Notes: a model not told the origin generated them from the sequence alone. Shown: positions 28,613 to 37,995, numbered from the stretch's first letter. The stretch is DNA of 64,000 nucleotides from Aestuariibaculum marinum (GCF_014596975.1 NZ_JACVXD010000010.1:41869-105868); one strand, 5' to 3'. Program-made: numbers and translations.

Positions 28613-30079
28613 TTAAATACCACTTATAAAACTGCCGTACGGATCTTTAAATTGCATGCCTTCGGTGAAACGATGCTTACTTAACTGGTTAAATTCGGCA
28701 AGTCCCCAAAGCACAAATTCTTTTACGAAATAGCTGTCTGTTTGATCTAAATTTGGCTGATATTTCCCTAATAAATCGTTTAGAGGACTCACTCCTTCTA
28801 GCAGACTTTTATATTCTTTATCTCTTAAACTATCTAATAATTCAAAACCATCCTTCTGATTAAAAAACCATGAAATGATATCATCGTATGGTGTTTCTTC
28901 TTCTTGCTTCTTTAATTTTTCAATTTTCGGGAAGTATTGAACAAACAAACTTTTAACAGCTTCTCCTATTAAATTATAAGCCACCACAGCAGCTCCTTCC
29001 TGCTCACCTTCATAAACCAACTCTACTTTTCCTGTAATAGAAGGAATGACTCCAAGAAAATCTGATAAACGCACCGTTGTTGTTTCATCTCCTGCAAACA
29101 GTGCTCGGCGTTCTGCTGTGCTTAACAAATTCTCTAACGCCGTAATACTTAAACGTGCACTCACGCCACTTTTGGCATCTATATAATCACTTTTACGAGC
29201 TTCAAAAACAATTTGTTCTAATAAATCGCGGGCTAAATCCGGTACGACAACAGTTTCCTTTTGGCTTTCTACCAGTTTGGCTTCCTGCTCTGTAATTTGA
29301 CGAGCCGTCTCGATATTTACCGGGTAATGTGTTAAAATTTGAGAACCTATTCTATCTTTTAATGGGGTAACAATACTCCCCCTGTTAGTGTAATCTTCAG
29401 GATTGGCAGTAAAGACAAACTGAATATCTAAAGGTAAGCGCAATTTAAATCCACGTATTTGAATATCACCTTCCTGCAATATATTGAATAAAGCCACCTG
29501 AATTCTGGCTTGTAAGTCTGGCAACTCGTTAATTACAAAAATAGAACGGTTAGCACGAGGAATCATACCGTAATGAATAACTCGATCGTCGGCATAGCTC
29601 AACTTTAGGTTTGCTGCTTTAATCGGATCAACATCTCCTACAATATCGGCCACAGTCACATCTGGAGTAGCTAATTTTTCAGCAAAACGCTCACTTCGGT
29701 GCTGCCATGCTATGGGAGTCGCATCACCTTTTTCTTTAATCAATTCCGTGGCATATCTTGAAATAGGCTGAAACGGATCGTCGTTAATCTCGGAACCTTC
29801 AACATAAGGAATATACTCATCTAACAAATTCAACATTAAACGCGCTAAACGCGTTTTGGCTTGCCCGCGTAATCCTAAAAGGTTGATATTATGACGCGAT
29901 AGAATAGCGCGCTCCAATTCAGGAATAACGGTGTTTTCATAACCATGTACTCCTTCAAAAGTTGTTTCCTTCTTTTTTATTTTCTGAACCAGATTATCAC
30001 GTAACTCATCTTTTATCGATTTACTTGTATAACCTGAAGCTTTTAATTCACCTAATGTTTTTATATTTTCAATATTCAT
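28613..30079 (-). CDS. MoxR/magnesium-chelatase-like AAA+ ATPase
   Basis: This 488-residue protein has an AAA+ core with a modified P-loop, LGLRGQAKTRLARL near residue 70, and Walker B-like FVINELPDL near residue 189. The sensor region follows in FTANPEDYTNRGSIVTPLKDRIG. The architecture is that of the MoxR/ChlI group. Such ATPases work with VWA-domain partners as chaperones for cofactor insertion or complex assembly. The partner gene lies directly upstream with a 3-bp gap. The client protein is unknown. The first P-loop Gly-x4-GKT motif is relaxed (GQAKT), as is common in this subgroup. Confidence 0.85.
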   Translation of the reverse strand: MNIENIKTLGELKASGYTSKSIKDELRDNLVQKIKKKETTFEGVHGYENTVIPELERAILSRHNINLLGLRGQAKTRLARLMLNLLDEYIPYVEGSEINDDPFQPISRYATELIKEKGDATPIAWQHRSERFAEKLATPDVTVADIVGDVDPIKAANLKLSYADDRVIHYGMIPRANRSIFVINELPDLQARIQVALFNILQEGDIQIRGFKLRLPLDIQFVFTANPEDYTNRGSIVTPLKDRIGSQILTHYPVNIETARQITEQEAKLVESQKETVVVPDLARDLLEQIVFEARKSDYIDAKSGVSARLSITALENLLSTAERRALFAGDETTTVRLSDFLGVIPSITGKVELVYEGEQEGAAVVAYNLIGEAVKSLFVQYFPKIEKLKKQEEETPYDDIISWFFNQKDGFELLDSLRDKEYKSLLEGVSPLNDLLGKYQPNLDQTDSYFVKEFVLWGLAEFNQLSKHRFTEGMQFKDPYGSFISGI

Positions 30080-30082
30080 AAG

Positions 30083-31210
30083 CTATCCTCTAATTCTTTT
30101 TTTTCTATTGGTTTCGTAATCTTCAAAAATCATCTCCCCTAGACCTTTAATACCTGTATAAAAGGCTTTGCCTTGATTAGCATAAGTAAACTCCCTAACA
30201 AACTGCATCAGGTAATTATCTTTAGCAATCATAAACGTGGTGATAGGTATGTGCAGACGACGGGCTTGCTGTGCCATAGCGTAACATTTATTAACGATGT
30301 TAGGGTTTAACCCAAAACTATCCTTAAAATACTCACCATTAGACAACCGCAAACAACTAGGCTTACCATCGGTAATCATAAAGATTTGTTTGTTGGTGTT
30401 ACGTTTTCTTCGAAGTAAATCCATCGCTAATTGTAACCCGGCTACGGTATTGGTATGATATGGTCCGACTTTTAAATAGGGCAAATCTTTAATTTCAATT
30501 TGCCAGGCATCGTTACCAAATACTAAAATATCCAAAGTGTCTTTTGGGTAACGCGTAGTAATGAGTTCGGCTAAAGCCATCGCCACCTTTTTTGCCGGCG
30601 TAATACGATCTTCACCATATAATATCATACTATGGCTAATATCGATCATAAGTACCGTACTCATTTGCGATTTATGGAGCGTTTCTTCAACAACCAAATC
30701 ACTTTCCGATAGGGTAAAATCTGAAATGCCATGGTTGATTTGAGCATTTCGTAAACTCTCGGTCATGGACACCTTATCGAGAGCATCTCCAAATTGGTAG
30801 CCTCGAAAATCGCCGGTATGCTCATCTCCAATACCTAAACCTTTGCTTCTGTGATTTCCTTGACCACTCCGTTTAATTTTCCCGAAGATTTGATCTAAAG
30901 CCTGCTGTCTTATGGCACGTTCGGTTTTAGCAGTTATAGCCATACCGCCATTACCATCAGGGTCTATTTCTTCACGAATAAATCCTTTTTTAATAAGGTC
31001 TTCAATAAAATCGTCAATAGTGTATTCGGGCGTTGTTAGCTTATATTCCTTATCAAGCTCGCGCAACCAATCAATCGCTTCATCAAAATCGCCGGAGGTA
31101 TGTGTAATTAATTCTTTGAAAATTTCGAATAATGTTTCAAATGGCGATTGAGACGGCGCTTGGTACGACTTAAAAACAAAACCCTTTCTTGTAGTAATAT
31201 CTTGTTTCAT
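30083..31210 (-). CDS. VWA domain protein, partner of the AAA+ ATPase
   Basis: This 375-residue protein carries a von Willebrand factor A domain in its C-terminal half. The metal-ion-dependent adhesion site is DISHS in VLMIDISHSMILYG, followed by the threonine region in HTNTVAG and the aspartate in MITDGKPS. The N-terminal half is charged and helical without a known fold. Together with the downstream AAA+ protein it forms the MoxR-VWA pair common in bacteria. It follows the Fnr-type gene by 88 bp on the same strand, so read-through from that gene is possible. Confidence 0.87.
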   Translation of the reverse strand: MKQDITTRKGFVFKSYQAPSQSPFETLFEIFKELITHTSGDFDEAIDWLRELDKEYKLTTPEYTIDDFIEDLIKKGFIREEIDPDGNGGMAITAKTERAIRQQALDQIFGKIKRSGQGNHRSKGLGIGDEHTGDFRGYQFGDALDKVSMTESLRNAQINHGISDFTLSESDLVVEETLHKSQMSTVLMIDISHSMILYGEDRITPAKKVAMALAELITTRYPKDTLDILVFGNDAWQIEIKDLPYLKVGPYHTNTVAGLQLAMDLLRRKRNTNKQIFMITDGKPSCLRLSNGEYFKDSFGLNPNIVNKCYAMAQQARRLHIPITTFMIAKDNYLMQFVREFTYANQGKAFYTGIKGLGEMIFEDYETNRKKRIRG

Positions 31211-31298
31211 AGCTGTATAAAAATACTATAATTTTACACAACAAACATGATATATCAATTAGAAATATCTATGGCACATAGAGGAATGTTGATAGATT

Positions 31299-31976
31299 CT
31301 ATTCTACGCGCTTCAATCCTTCTAAATCTTCAATCTTGATTTTTTTACCTGATGTAGAAATTAAGCCTTGTTTTTTAAACTGAGATAATACGCGAATAGC
31401 AGACTCTACTGCCGTACCAACAATATTAGCATAATCCTCTCGAGATAAAATTACACTTAAAGTTTTATCTGGATTAGTACCGAAACTTTCATACAAATAC
31501 ACCAAAGTTTCTGCTAAACGCTGACGTACGGATTTTTGAGCCATATTGACAATAATATCATCGGCTTGTCTTAAATCGTTAGCCATATCTTTTAATACAT
31601 CTAAGGTAAAATTGGTGTTTTTTTGAAGATCACTAATTATTTCAGATTTTGGAATAAAGCACACTTCCATATCGTTTAAGGCCACCGCACTTAAATTAGC
31701 CGTTTCTTCGGTTACCAACGAACGTTGCCCTAATAAATCACCTTTAACTACCAACTTAACAATTTGATCTTTACCGTTAGCACTTAATTTTGATAATTTA
31801 CAGACCCCATCGCGAATACAAAAAACGCCATTTACCACATCGCCTTCTTCAAAAATAACTTCTCCCTTTTTGATGACTTTTGAGGTTTTACAACCAGAAA
31901 TACGCACCAATTCGTCTTTGGTAAGCGATTTTAAAGAATTAAACTGCTTAACAATACACTGTTCACATTTACTCAT
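31299..31976 (-). CDS. Crp/Fnr family transcriptional regulator, Fnr-type
   Basis: This 225-residue protein has an N-terminal cysteine pair (C4-x2-C7) and C29 ahead of a cyclic-nucleotide-binding-type beta-barrel (residues about 30-120, with GDLLGQRSLV). A C-terminal helix-turn-helix follows with the recognition helix around NIVGTAVESAIRVLSQF. The E and R of the Fnr recognition helix are kept; the Fnr serine is replaced by isoleucine. The cysteines, including C53 and C59, suggest iron-sulfur sensing of oxygen, but the ligand set is not the E. coli one. It is divergent from ccoI. It is the likely reader of the ATGAY-N4-RTCAT boxes found at six promoters here. Confidence 0.9.
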   Translation of the reverse strand: MSKCEQCIVKQFNSLKSLTKDELVRISGCKTSKVIKKGEVIFEEGDVVNGVFCIRDGVCKLSKLSANGKDQIVKLVVKGDLLGQRSLVTEETANLSAVALNDMEVCFIPKSEIISDLQKNTNFTLDVLKDMANDLRQADDIIVNMAQKSVRQRLAETLVYLYESFGTNPDKTLSVILSREDYANIVGTAVESAIRVLSQFKKQGLISTSGKKIKIEDLEGLKRVE

Positions 31977-32014
31977 ACCAGAAATTTCTAAGTCGTGTAA
32001 AATTATGAAAAATC

Positions 32015-32058
32015 ATGATAAAAGTCATATATTGTAAGGAGTTCTTTTGAGAATTTTG
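32015..32058 (+). promoter_or_regulatory. ccoI promoter with Fnr-type activator box
   Basis: ATGATAAAAGTCAT (32015-32028) is the box. The -7-like GAATTTTG (32051-32058) keeps the A and TTTG of TAnnTTTG and starts 29.5 bp from the box centre. The start of transcription would be near 32063, with the ccoI ATG at 32086. No -7 element at the matching distance is seen toward the divergent fnr-type gene, so the box is assigned to ccoI. Confidence 0.78.
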
Positions 32059-32085
32059 TTACAGGTATAAAAATGAGCAAATTGT

Positions 32086-34455
32086 ATGGATCAAGAACAT
32101 TGTTTCCACTGCGGTGATATTTGTGAATCTCAAACAATCACATTCAACGACAAAACCTTCTGTTGTAATGGATGTAAAACCGTATATGAAATTTTTTCTG
32201 AGAACGACTTAACCTGTTATTATGACTTACAGGCTGCACCGGGTGCAACACCTAAAGACATTGAGGGTAAATATGATTTCTTAATGCAGGAAAACATTAT
32301 TGAAAAACTCACCGAATTTAATGACGGAAAAACCCAGATTGCGACACTTTACATTCCACATATTCATTGTAGTTCCTGCATTTGGATTCTTGAAAATCTC
32401 AATAAACTAAACCCGGGTATTTCTGCGTCTCAAGTGAATTTCGGCAAAAAAAATGTGCGGGTTACCTATAATTCTGAGATTACTTCTTTAAAGGAAGTTG
32501 TAATTCTTTTAAGCAGTATTGGCTATGAACCGTACATCTCACTCGATGATTTTAAAACGGGCAAAGCTCAGGTTAACCGCTCGCTAATCTATAAGTTAGG
32601 CATCGCAGGTTTTGCTTTTGGGAACGTCATGTTTTTATCTTTTCCCGAATATTTTGAAGTGGGTGAATACTGGTTAGAACAATACAAACACTTGTTTCGA
32701 TGGCTCATGTTTTCCTTTTCTTTACCGGTAGTATTTTATGCAGGGCAAGACTATTTTATTTCAGCATATAAAGGCTTACGCAAAGGACTTTTAAATATAG
32801 ATGTCCCAATAGCCTTGGGTATAGCAGTCCTTTTTATCCGTAGCACCATCGATATCATTTTCGATTTAGGTTCAGGATTTTTCGATAGTTTAACAGGGTT
32901 AATATTCTTTTTATTACTTGGAAAATTTTTCCAGCAAAAAACCTATTCATTCTTATCCTTTGAGCGTGATTATAAATCCTATTTCCCTATTGCTATTACC
33001 AAAATAGAAAACGGAATTGAAACGCCAATACAGGTCTACGACATTAAACAAGGTGACCGATTACTGATAAGAAACCAGGAATTAATTCCGGCCGATGGTA
33101 TTTTAATTAATGGTAACGCCCAAATTGATTACAGCTTTGTCACTGGTGAATCGAAAACCATAAGTAAAGATTCTGGGGATAAACTTTTTGCCGGAGGTAA
33201 ACAAACTGCGGGACTTATAGAAATGGAAGCTTTAAAATCGGTAGAGCAAAGTTACCTAACGCAATTATGGAGTCATGATGTCTTTAACACAAATAAAGAA
33301 GATCATTTTACAACCTTAACAAATGCTATTAGTAAGCGCTTTACTATTGCAGTGCTAACTATTGCTATTTTGGCAACCACCTATTGGTTGTTTGTTGATG
33401 CTTCTAAAGCCATGAATGTATTTACCGCAGTCCTTATTATTGCATGCCCTTGTGCTATTGCTTTAGCCGCGCCGTTTACTTTTGGAAATCTGCTTCGCAT
33501 TTTTGGGAAGCTGAAATTCTACGTAAAAAACGCTTCGGTTATTGAACAATTAGCCGAAATAAATACAGTTATTTTTGATAAAACAGGAACCATAACATCT
33601 AATGAAAAAAGTATAGCCACGTATGAAGGTGATGTATTATCGACTTCCGAAGAAATTCTTTTAAAAAACACGCTTCGTGGTTCTAATCACCCATTAAGCA
33701 GGTCGCTTTACGATATTCTTGATGAACATCATATTATTTCCTTAAATCATTTTGAAGAACATTTAGGAAAAGGTATTGAGGCCTCTTACCAAAACGATAA
33801 TATCAGAGTGGGCTCTGCTAGTTTTGTTGGTGGTAGCGAGACTTCGGTATTAAACACTTCTGTACATATTAGTACCAATAATAAATACAAAGGAAAATAT
33901 ACCTTTTACAATAGCTACCGAAAAGGCTTATCTAAATTATTCAATAATCTAAAAAAAGAATATGATTTAGTCATTCTTTCGGGTGATAATGCCGGTGAAC
34001 AGGAAAACCTAAAAAAGCTTCTGCCAGCAAAAACCAAATTGATTTTCAACCAAAAACCAGACGATAAACTCGAATACATAAAATACCATCAAACCGAAGG
34101 CGCCAAAGTTCTTATGGTTGGTGATGGGTTAAACGATGCCGGAGCTTTAGCACAAAGTAATGTGGGGATTGCTCTCTCTGAAAATGTAAACGTCTTCTCC
34201 CCGGCTTGCGATGCCATTTTAGACGCTTCAAAATTTAATCAACTATACAATTTTATTAAAGCCTCTAAACAGGCAATAACTATAATTAAGTGGAGTTTTT
34301 TACTTTCTTTTATTTACAACAGTATCGGACTCTACTTTGCAGTAACCGGCCAATTAGCCCCGGTTATTGCAGCGATATTAATGCCATTAAGTTCTATTAG
34401 TGTCGTGGTATTTACCACGATTGCTACAAATTTTATAGGTAAGAGAATAAAATAA
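32086..34455 (+). CDS. ccoI: Heavy-metal P-type ATPase, CcoI/FixI-like copper transporter
   Basis: This 789-residue ATPase begins with a Cys-rich metal-binding domain (C6-x2-C9 and CCNGC near residue 37) and then a heavy-metal-associated domain with IHCSSCIW near residue 98. The transmembrane CPC site is in IACPCAIALAAPF, the phosphorylated aspartate in IFDKTGTITS, and the hinge in VGDGLNDAGAL. CcoI-type pumps supply copper for the haem-copper centre of cbb3 oxidase. It stands 81 bp upstream of ccoS, each with its own Fnr-type box. Confidence 0.92.
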   Translation: MDQEHCFHCGDICESQTITFNDKTFCCNGCKTVYEIFSENDLTCYYDLQAAPGATPKDIEGKYDFLMQENIIEKLTEFNDGKTQIATLYIPHIHCSSCIWILENLNKLNPGISASQVNFGKKNVRVTYNSEITSLKEVVILLSSIGYEPYISLDDFKTGKAQVNRSLIYKLGIAGFAFGNVMFLSFPEYFEVGEYWLEQYKHLFRWLMFSFSLPVVFYAGQDYFISAYKGLRKGLLNIDVPIALGIAVLFIRSTIDIIFDLGSGFFDSLTGLIFFLLLGKFFQQKTYSFLSFERDYKSYFPIAITKIENGIETPIQVYDIKQGDRLLIRNQELIPADGILINGNAQIDYSFVTGESKTISKDSGDKLFAGGKQTAGLIEMEALKSVEQSYLTQLWSHDVFNTNKEDHFTTLTNAISKRFTIAVLTIAILATTYWLFVDASKAMNVFTAVLIIACPCAIALAAPFTFGNLLRIFGKLKFYVKNASVIEQLAEINTVIFDKTGTITSNEKSIATYEGDVLSTSEEILLKNTLRGSNHPLSRSLYDILDEHHIISLNHFEEHLGKGIEASYQNDNIRVGSASFVGGSETSVLNTSVHISTNNKYKGKYTFYNSYRKGLSKLFNNLKKEYDLVILSGDNAGEQENLKKLLPAKTKLIFNQKPDDKLEYIKYHQTEGAKVLMVGDGLNDAGALAQSNVGIALSENVNVFSPACDAILDASKFNQLYNFIKASKQAITIIKWSFLLSFIYNSIGLYFAVTGQLAPVIAAILMPLSSISVVVFTTIATNFIGKRIK

Positions 34456-34468
34456 CGGTTAATTCCTT

Positions 34469-34516
34469 AAACATGACAAAAGTCATGTTTTAAGAGGTTT
34501 TGCCCGGTTAACTTTG
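34469..34516 (+). promoter_or_regulatory. ccoS-ccoNOQP promoter with extended Fnr-type box
   Basis: The box ATGACAAAAGTCAT (34473-34486) is the core of a longer perfect palindrome, AAACATGAC-AAAA-GTCATGTTT (34469-34490). The -7 element TAACTTTG (34509-34516) is a full match to TAnnTTTG and begins 29.5 bp from the box centre. Predicted start is near 34521; the ccoS ATG is at 34537. Because it lies 13 bp after the ccoI stop and is followed by TTTTAAG, the same palindrome could also fold as a hairpin that weakens read-through from ccoI. Confidence 0.85.
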
Positions 34517-34536
34517 AACCGTAACTTCAAATAGGT

Positions 34537-34725
34537 ATGAGTGTTATATATATGTTATTAGGAATTAGCATCGGGGTGGCTATTGTCTTCTTCGTTGCTT
34601 TTATTGTTGCTGTTAAAAAAGGACAGTACGATGATGATTACACCCCTTCGGTACGCATGCTTTTTGAAGACGAACTAGTAAAAGACCAATCGAAAACAAC
34701 CATTAAAAACGAAAAGACCAATTAA
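34537..34725 (+). CDS. ccoS: cbb3-type oxidase assembly protein CcoS
   Basis: This 62-residue protein has one N-terminal transmembrane helix (VIYMLLGISIGVAIVFFVAF) and a short acidic tail with DDDYTPSVRMLFED, the usual CcoS pattern. CcoS is needed for haem and copper insertion into the cbb3 catalytic subunit. It is 5 bp upstream of the fused ccoNO gene and is the first gene behind the strongest Fnr-type box. Confidence 0.93.
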   Translation: MSVIYMLLGISIGVAIVFFVAFIVAVKKGQYDDDYTPSVRMLFEDELVKDQSKTTIKNEKTN

Positions 34726-34730
34726 TTACT

Positions 34731-36923
34731 ATGGAAGTACAACAATTTTACTACGACAACAAGATTGTTAAAAAATTCTTATTTGCGACCATGCTTTGGG
34801 GAGTTGTAGGAATGCTTGTAGGCTTGCTCTTAGCCTTTTTATTTTTGTTTCCAAACATGACCGACGGAATTCCGTGGTTAAGCTTTGGACGACTAAGACC
34901 CTTACACACCAACGCTGTTATTTTTGCCTTTGTAGGTAACGCCATTTTTGCCGGTGTGTATTATTCCTCACAACGCCTTTTAAAAACCAGAATGTTTAGC
35001 GATTTGCTTAGTAACATCAACTTCTGGGGCTGGCAATTAATTATTGTGGCAGCAGCAATCTCTTTACCTTTAGGATTCACAACATCAAAAGAATACGCCG
35101 AACTGGAATGGCCTATAGATATTGCTATTGCCTTAATCTGGGTTGCCTTTGGAGTGAACTTAATTGGTACTATTTTAAAACGTCGTCAACGTCACTTATA
35201 TGTTGCTATCTGGTTTTATTTAGCAACCTTTGTTACTGTAGCAGTACTTCATATTTTTAATAATATCGAAATTCCGGTGAGTGGTATGAAAAGTTACTCG
35301 GTTTACGCCGGTGTTCAGGATGCCTTAGTGCAATGGTGGTACGGACATAATGCCGTAGCTTTCTTCCTAACTACACCGTTTTTAGGGTTGATGTATTACT
35401 TTGTACCAAAAGCTGCAAACCGACCAATCTATTCATACCGATTATCGATTATCCACTTCTGGTCTTTAATATTCATTTATATCTGGGCAGGCCCTCACCA
35501 CTTACTTTACACGGCTCTACCTGAGTGGGCACAAAACCTAGGTGTTGCCTTCTCTGTGATGTTATTAATGCCATCTTGGGGTGGTATGATTAATGGATTA
35601 CTAACACTGCGTGGTGCCTGGGATAAAGTCCGCGTTGACCCGGTTTTAAAATTCATGGTGGTAGCACTTACCGGTTATGGTATGGCCACCTTCGAGGGGC
35701 CTATGTTATCCCTTAAAAATGTGAATGCCATTGGACACTTTACCGATTGGATTATCGCTCACGTACACGTTGGTGCCCTGGCATGGAACGGATTTCTTGC
35801 CTTTGGTATGATTTACTGGTTAGTACCAAGATTATTTAAAACACAATTATACTCTATAAAATTAGCCAATGCACACTTCTGGGTAGGTACTTTAGGGATC
35901 ATTATGTATGCCTTACCGATGTACGTTGCCGGATTTACTCAGGCGAGTATGTGGAAACAGTTTAACCCCGACGGATCCTTAGTTTACGGTAACTTTCTGG
36001 AAACCGTAACCGAAATCATCCCAATGTACTGGATGCGTGCTATTGGAGGTTCGTTATACATCTTCGGAATGTTTATCCTGGCCTACAACATCATTACAAC
36101 TATTAAAAGATCTAAAAATGTCGTAACCGACGAATTAGCTGAAGCCCCTGCTCTAGAGCGTGTTTCTAAGCACCGAGTTGCAGGTGAAGGATGGCACACA
36201 TGGTTAGAACGTAAACCAATTAAATTAACCATTTATGCAACCATTGCCATTTTAATTGGTGGTATTGTACAAATTGTTCCTACTATAATGGTGGAGTCTA
36301 ACATCCCAACCTTAACCAGTGTTAAACCCTATACACCTTTGGAATTAGAAGGACGTGATATTTACATCCGCGAAGGTTGTGTGGGCTGTCACTCCCAAAT
36401 GGTCCGTCCGTTTAGAAGTGAAGTAGAACGCTATGGCGAATACTCTAAAGCCGGAGAATTTGTTTACGACCATCCGTTCTTATGGGGTAGTAAACGTACC
36501 GGACCTGATTTACACCGTGTTGGAGGCAAATATTCAGATAACTGGCACTTAAATCACTTGTATGATCCTCAAAGCACCTCTTCTGGATCTATCATGCCGG
36601 CTTACCAGTGGTTAGTTAAAAATGAGCTGGACAAATCGAAAACAGAAGACAAAATGCGCGCTATGGTTAGCTTAGGCGTTCCATATACCGAAGAGGAAAT
36701 TATCAATGCACAACAGCATATGTTAGATCAGGGAACTCAAATTGAGAAAAACCTGTATACCGATCCTGATTTTGCAACAACTTACGAAGCTGACAAAAAA
36801 GCTGGTGGAGCAGATTTTGTTGAAATGCGTAATCGTGAAATTGTAGCCGTTATTGCCTACCTACAGCGCTTAGGAACCGATATTAAGGTTAAAGATTCCG
36901 AAATGTCTTCAACTAATAACTAA
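34731..36923 (+). CDS. ccoN: Fused cbb3 cytochrome c oxidase subunits I and II (CcoN-CcoO)
   Basis: This 730-residue protein joins two subunits. Residues about 1-490 are CcoN, the haem-copper catalytic subunit with about 12 membrane helices and conserved histidines in WWYGHNAVAFFL, GPHHLLYTALPEW and IIAHVHVGALAWNG. Residues about 510-730 are CcoO, a membrane-anchored monohaem cytochrome c with the haem site CVGCH in REGCVGCHSQMVRPF. The fusion is common in Bacteroidota. The enzyme reduces oxygen at very low concentration and pumps protons. ccoQ follows after 5 bp. Confidence 0.96.
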   Translation: MEVQQFYYDNKIVKKFLFATMLWGVVGMLVGLLLAFLFLFPNMTDGIPWLSFGRLRPLHTNAVIFAFVGNAIFAGVYYSSQRLLKTRMFSDLLSNINFWGWQLIIVAAAISLPLGFTTSKEYAELEWPIDIAIALIWVAFGVNLIGTILKRRQRHLYVAIWFYLATFVTVAVLHIFNNIEIPVSGMKSYSVYAGVQDALVQWWYGHNAVAFFLTTPFLGLMYYFVPKAANRPIYSYRLSIIHFWSLIFIYIWAGPHHLLYTALPEWAQNLGVAFSVMLLMPSWGGMINGLLTLRGAWDKVRVDPVLKFMVVALTGYGMATFEGPMLSLKNVNAIGHFTDWIIAHVHVGALAWNGFLAFGMIYWLVPRLFKTQLYSIKLANAHFWVGTLGIIMYALPMYVAGFTQASMWKQFNPDGSLVYGNFLETVTEIIPMYWMRAIGGSLYIFGMFILAYNIITTIKRSKNVVTDELAEAPALERVSKHRVAGEGWHTWLERKPIKLTIYATIAILIGGIVQIVPTIMVESNIPTLTSVKPYTPLELEGRDIYIREGCVGCHSQMVRPFRSEVERYGEYSKAGEFVYDHPFLWGSKRTGPDLHRVGGKYSDNWHLNHLYDPQSTSSGSIMPAYQWLVKNELDKSKTEDKMRAMVSLGVPYTEEEIINAQQHMLDQGTQIEKNLYTDPDFATTYEADKKAGGADFVEMRNREIVAVIAYLQRLGTDIKVKDSEMSSTNN

Positions 36924-36928
36924 ACGTC

Positions 36929-37114
36929 ATGATGAAATTTATAAAAAACCATATGGAGACCATTACCGGGGTGGAGATCTACCCCATCATCTCCCTGCTT
37001 ATCTTTTTTATCTTTTTTGTAGTGCTATTCTGGTGGGTTGTAACTGCTAAAAAAGATTATATAAAAACTGTTAGTCACCTGCCACTAGAAAACCAAAACG
37101 ACCAAACATTATGA
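36929..37114 (+). CDS. ccoQ: cbb3-type oxidase subunit CcoQ/FixQ
   Basis: This 61-residue protein has a single membrane helix (YPIISLLIFFIFFVVLFWWV) and a short cytoplasmic tail. Position between ccoNO and ccoP identifies it as CcoQ, which stabilises the oxidase complex. Its last 4 bp overlap the ATG of ccoP, giving translational coupling. Confidence 0.88.
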   Translation: MMKFIKNHMETITGVEIYPIISLLIFFIFFVVLFWWVVTAKKDYIKTVSHLPLENQNDQTL

Positions 37115-37995
37115 GACAATCTTTCCCTTCATGGCTAAGAGTTCCAATTATATTCTTTGCAATATTCTTCTTAGCAGAATATCTTATCGATTCCGGCGAT
37201 AAACCGGCTTTTGTAGAATATCCGCTTTTAGCATTATTCTTACTGCTTATTCTATTCATTCTAATTGCAATGGAAGGCATTGTAAGTTCAATGAAATCTA
37301 TACTTTATCACAGTTTAGACGAAGAAGCCAAAGCGCGTTTTGATGCCGAAAAACAAACATCATCAAAATTCATCCAATGGATTAAAAAGACCTACAAAGC
37401 ACTTGCAGGAACCAAACCCATTGAACAAGAACATGAAATTATTCTGGACCACAATTACGATGGTATACAAGAGTTAGATAACGACTTACCACCTTGGTGG
37501 TTATACGGCTTCTATGCCTCTATTGTTTTTGCCGCTATTTATTTATTACGTTTCCACGTATTTAATGGCGAAGGACAATACGAAGAATTAAATACCGAAT
37601 ATGCCGAGGCGCAAAAAGCGATAGAAGAATACAAAAAAACAGCTAAAGACTTAGTAGATTTTAATACCGTTGAATTATTAACCGATGCTTCAGATTTAAG
37701 TAACGGTAAAAAGATATTCGATGCCAACTGTGTGGCTTGCCATAAAGCTGATGGTGGTGGTGGTATCGGACCAAACTTAACCGACGAATACTGGATTCTT
37801 GGCGGTGGTATTAAAAATGTATTTAAAACCATTTCTGAAGGTGGCCGTGATGGAAAAGGTATGATTGCCTGGTCTAAAAACGGATTAAAACCATCAGAAA
37901 TCGCACAGGTATCAAGCTATGTTTTAAGCTTTCAGGGCACAACCCCTGCCGAGCCTAAAGCTGCTGAAGGAGAAATTTGGAACGACGAAAACTAA
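37111..37995 (+). CDS. ccoP: cbb3 oxidase cytochrome c subunit CcoP (monohaem)
   Basis: This 294-residue protein has two N-terminal hydrophobic segments (about residues 8-22 and 34-50), a third helix near 132-148 preceded by the CcoP-type LPPWWLYGFY, and a C-terminal cytochrome c domain. Only one haem site is present, C207-V-A-C210-H211, with no second CxxCH. Proteobacterial CcoP carries two, so electrons must enter the complex by a shorter path. Monohaem CcoP is known in Bacteroidota. Confidence 0.93.
   Translation: MRQSFPSWLRVPIIFFAIFFLAEYLIDSGDKPAFVEYPLLALFLLLILFILIAMEGIVSSMKSILYHSLDEEAKARFDAEKQTSSKFIQWIKKTYKALAGTKPIEQEHEIILDHNYDGIQELDNDLPPWWLYGFYASIVFAAIYLLRFHVFNGEGQYEELNTEYAEAQKAIEEYKKTAKDLVDFNTVELLTDASDLSNGKKIFDANCVACHKADGGGGIGPNLTDEYWILGGGIKNVFKTISEGGRDGKGMIAWSKNGLKPSEIAQVSSYVLSFQGTTPAEPKAAEGEIWNDEN

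Noticed and set aside
31246..31262. Possible Fnr-type box ATGATATATCAATT between the fnr-type and VWA genes
   Set aside because: Its half-sites are two bases too close (TGA-N4-TCA instead of TGA-N6-TCA) and no -7 element occurs at the standard distance.
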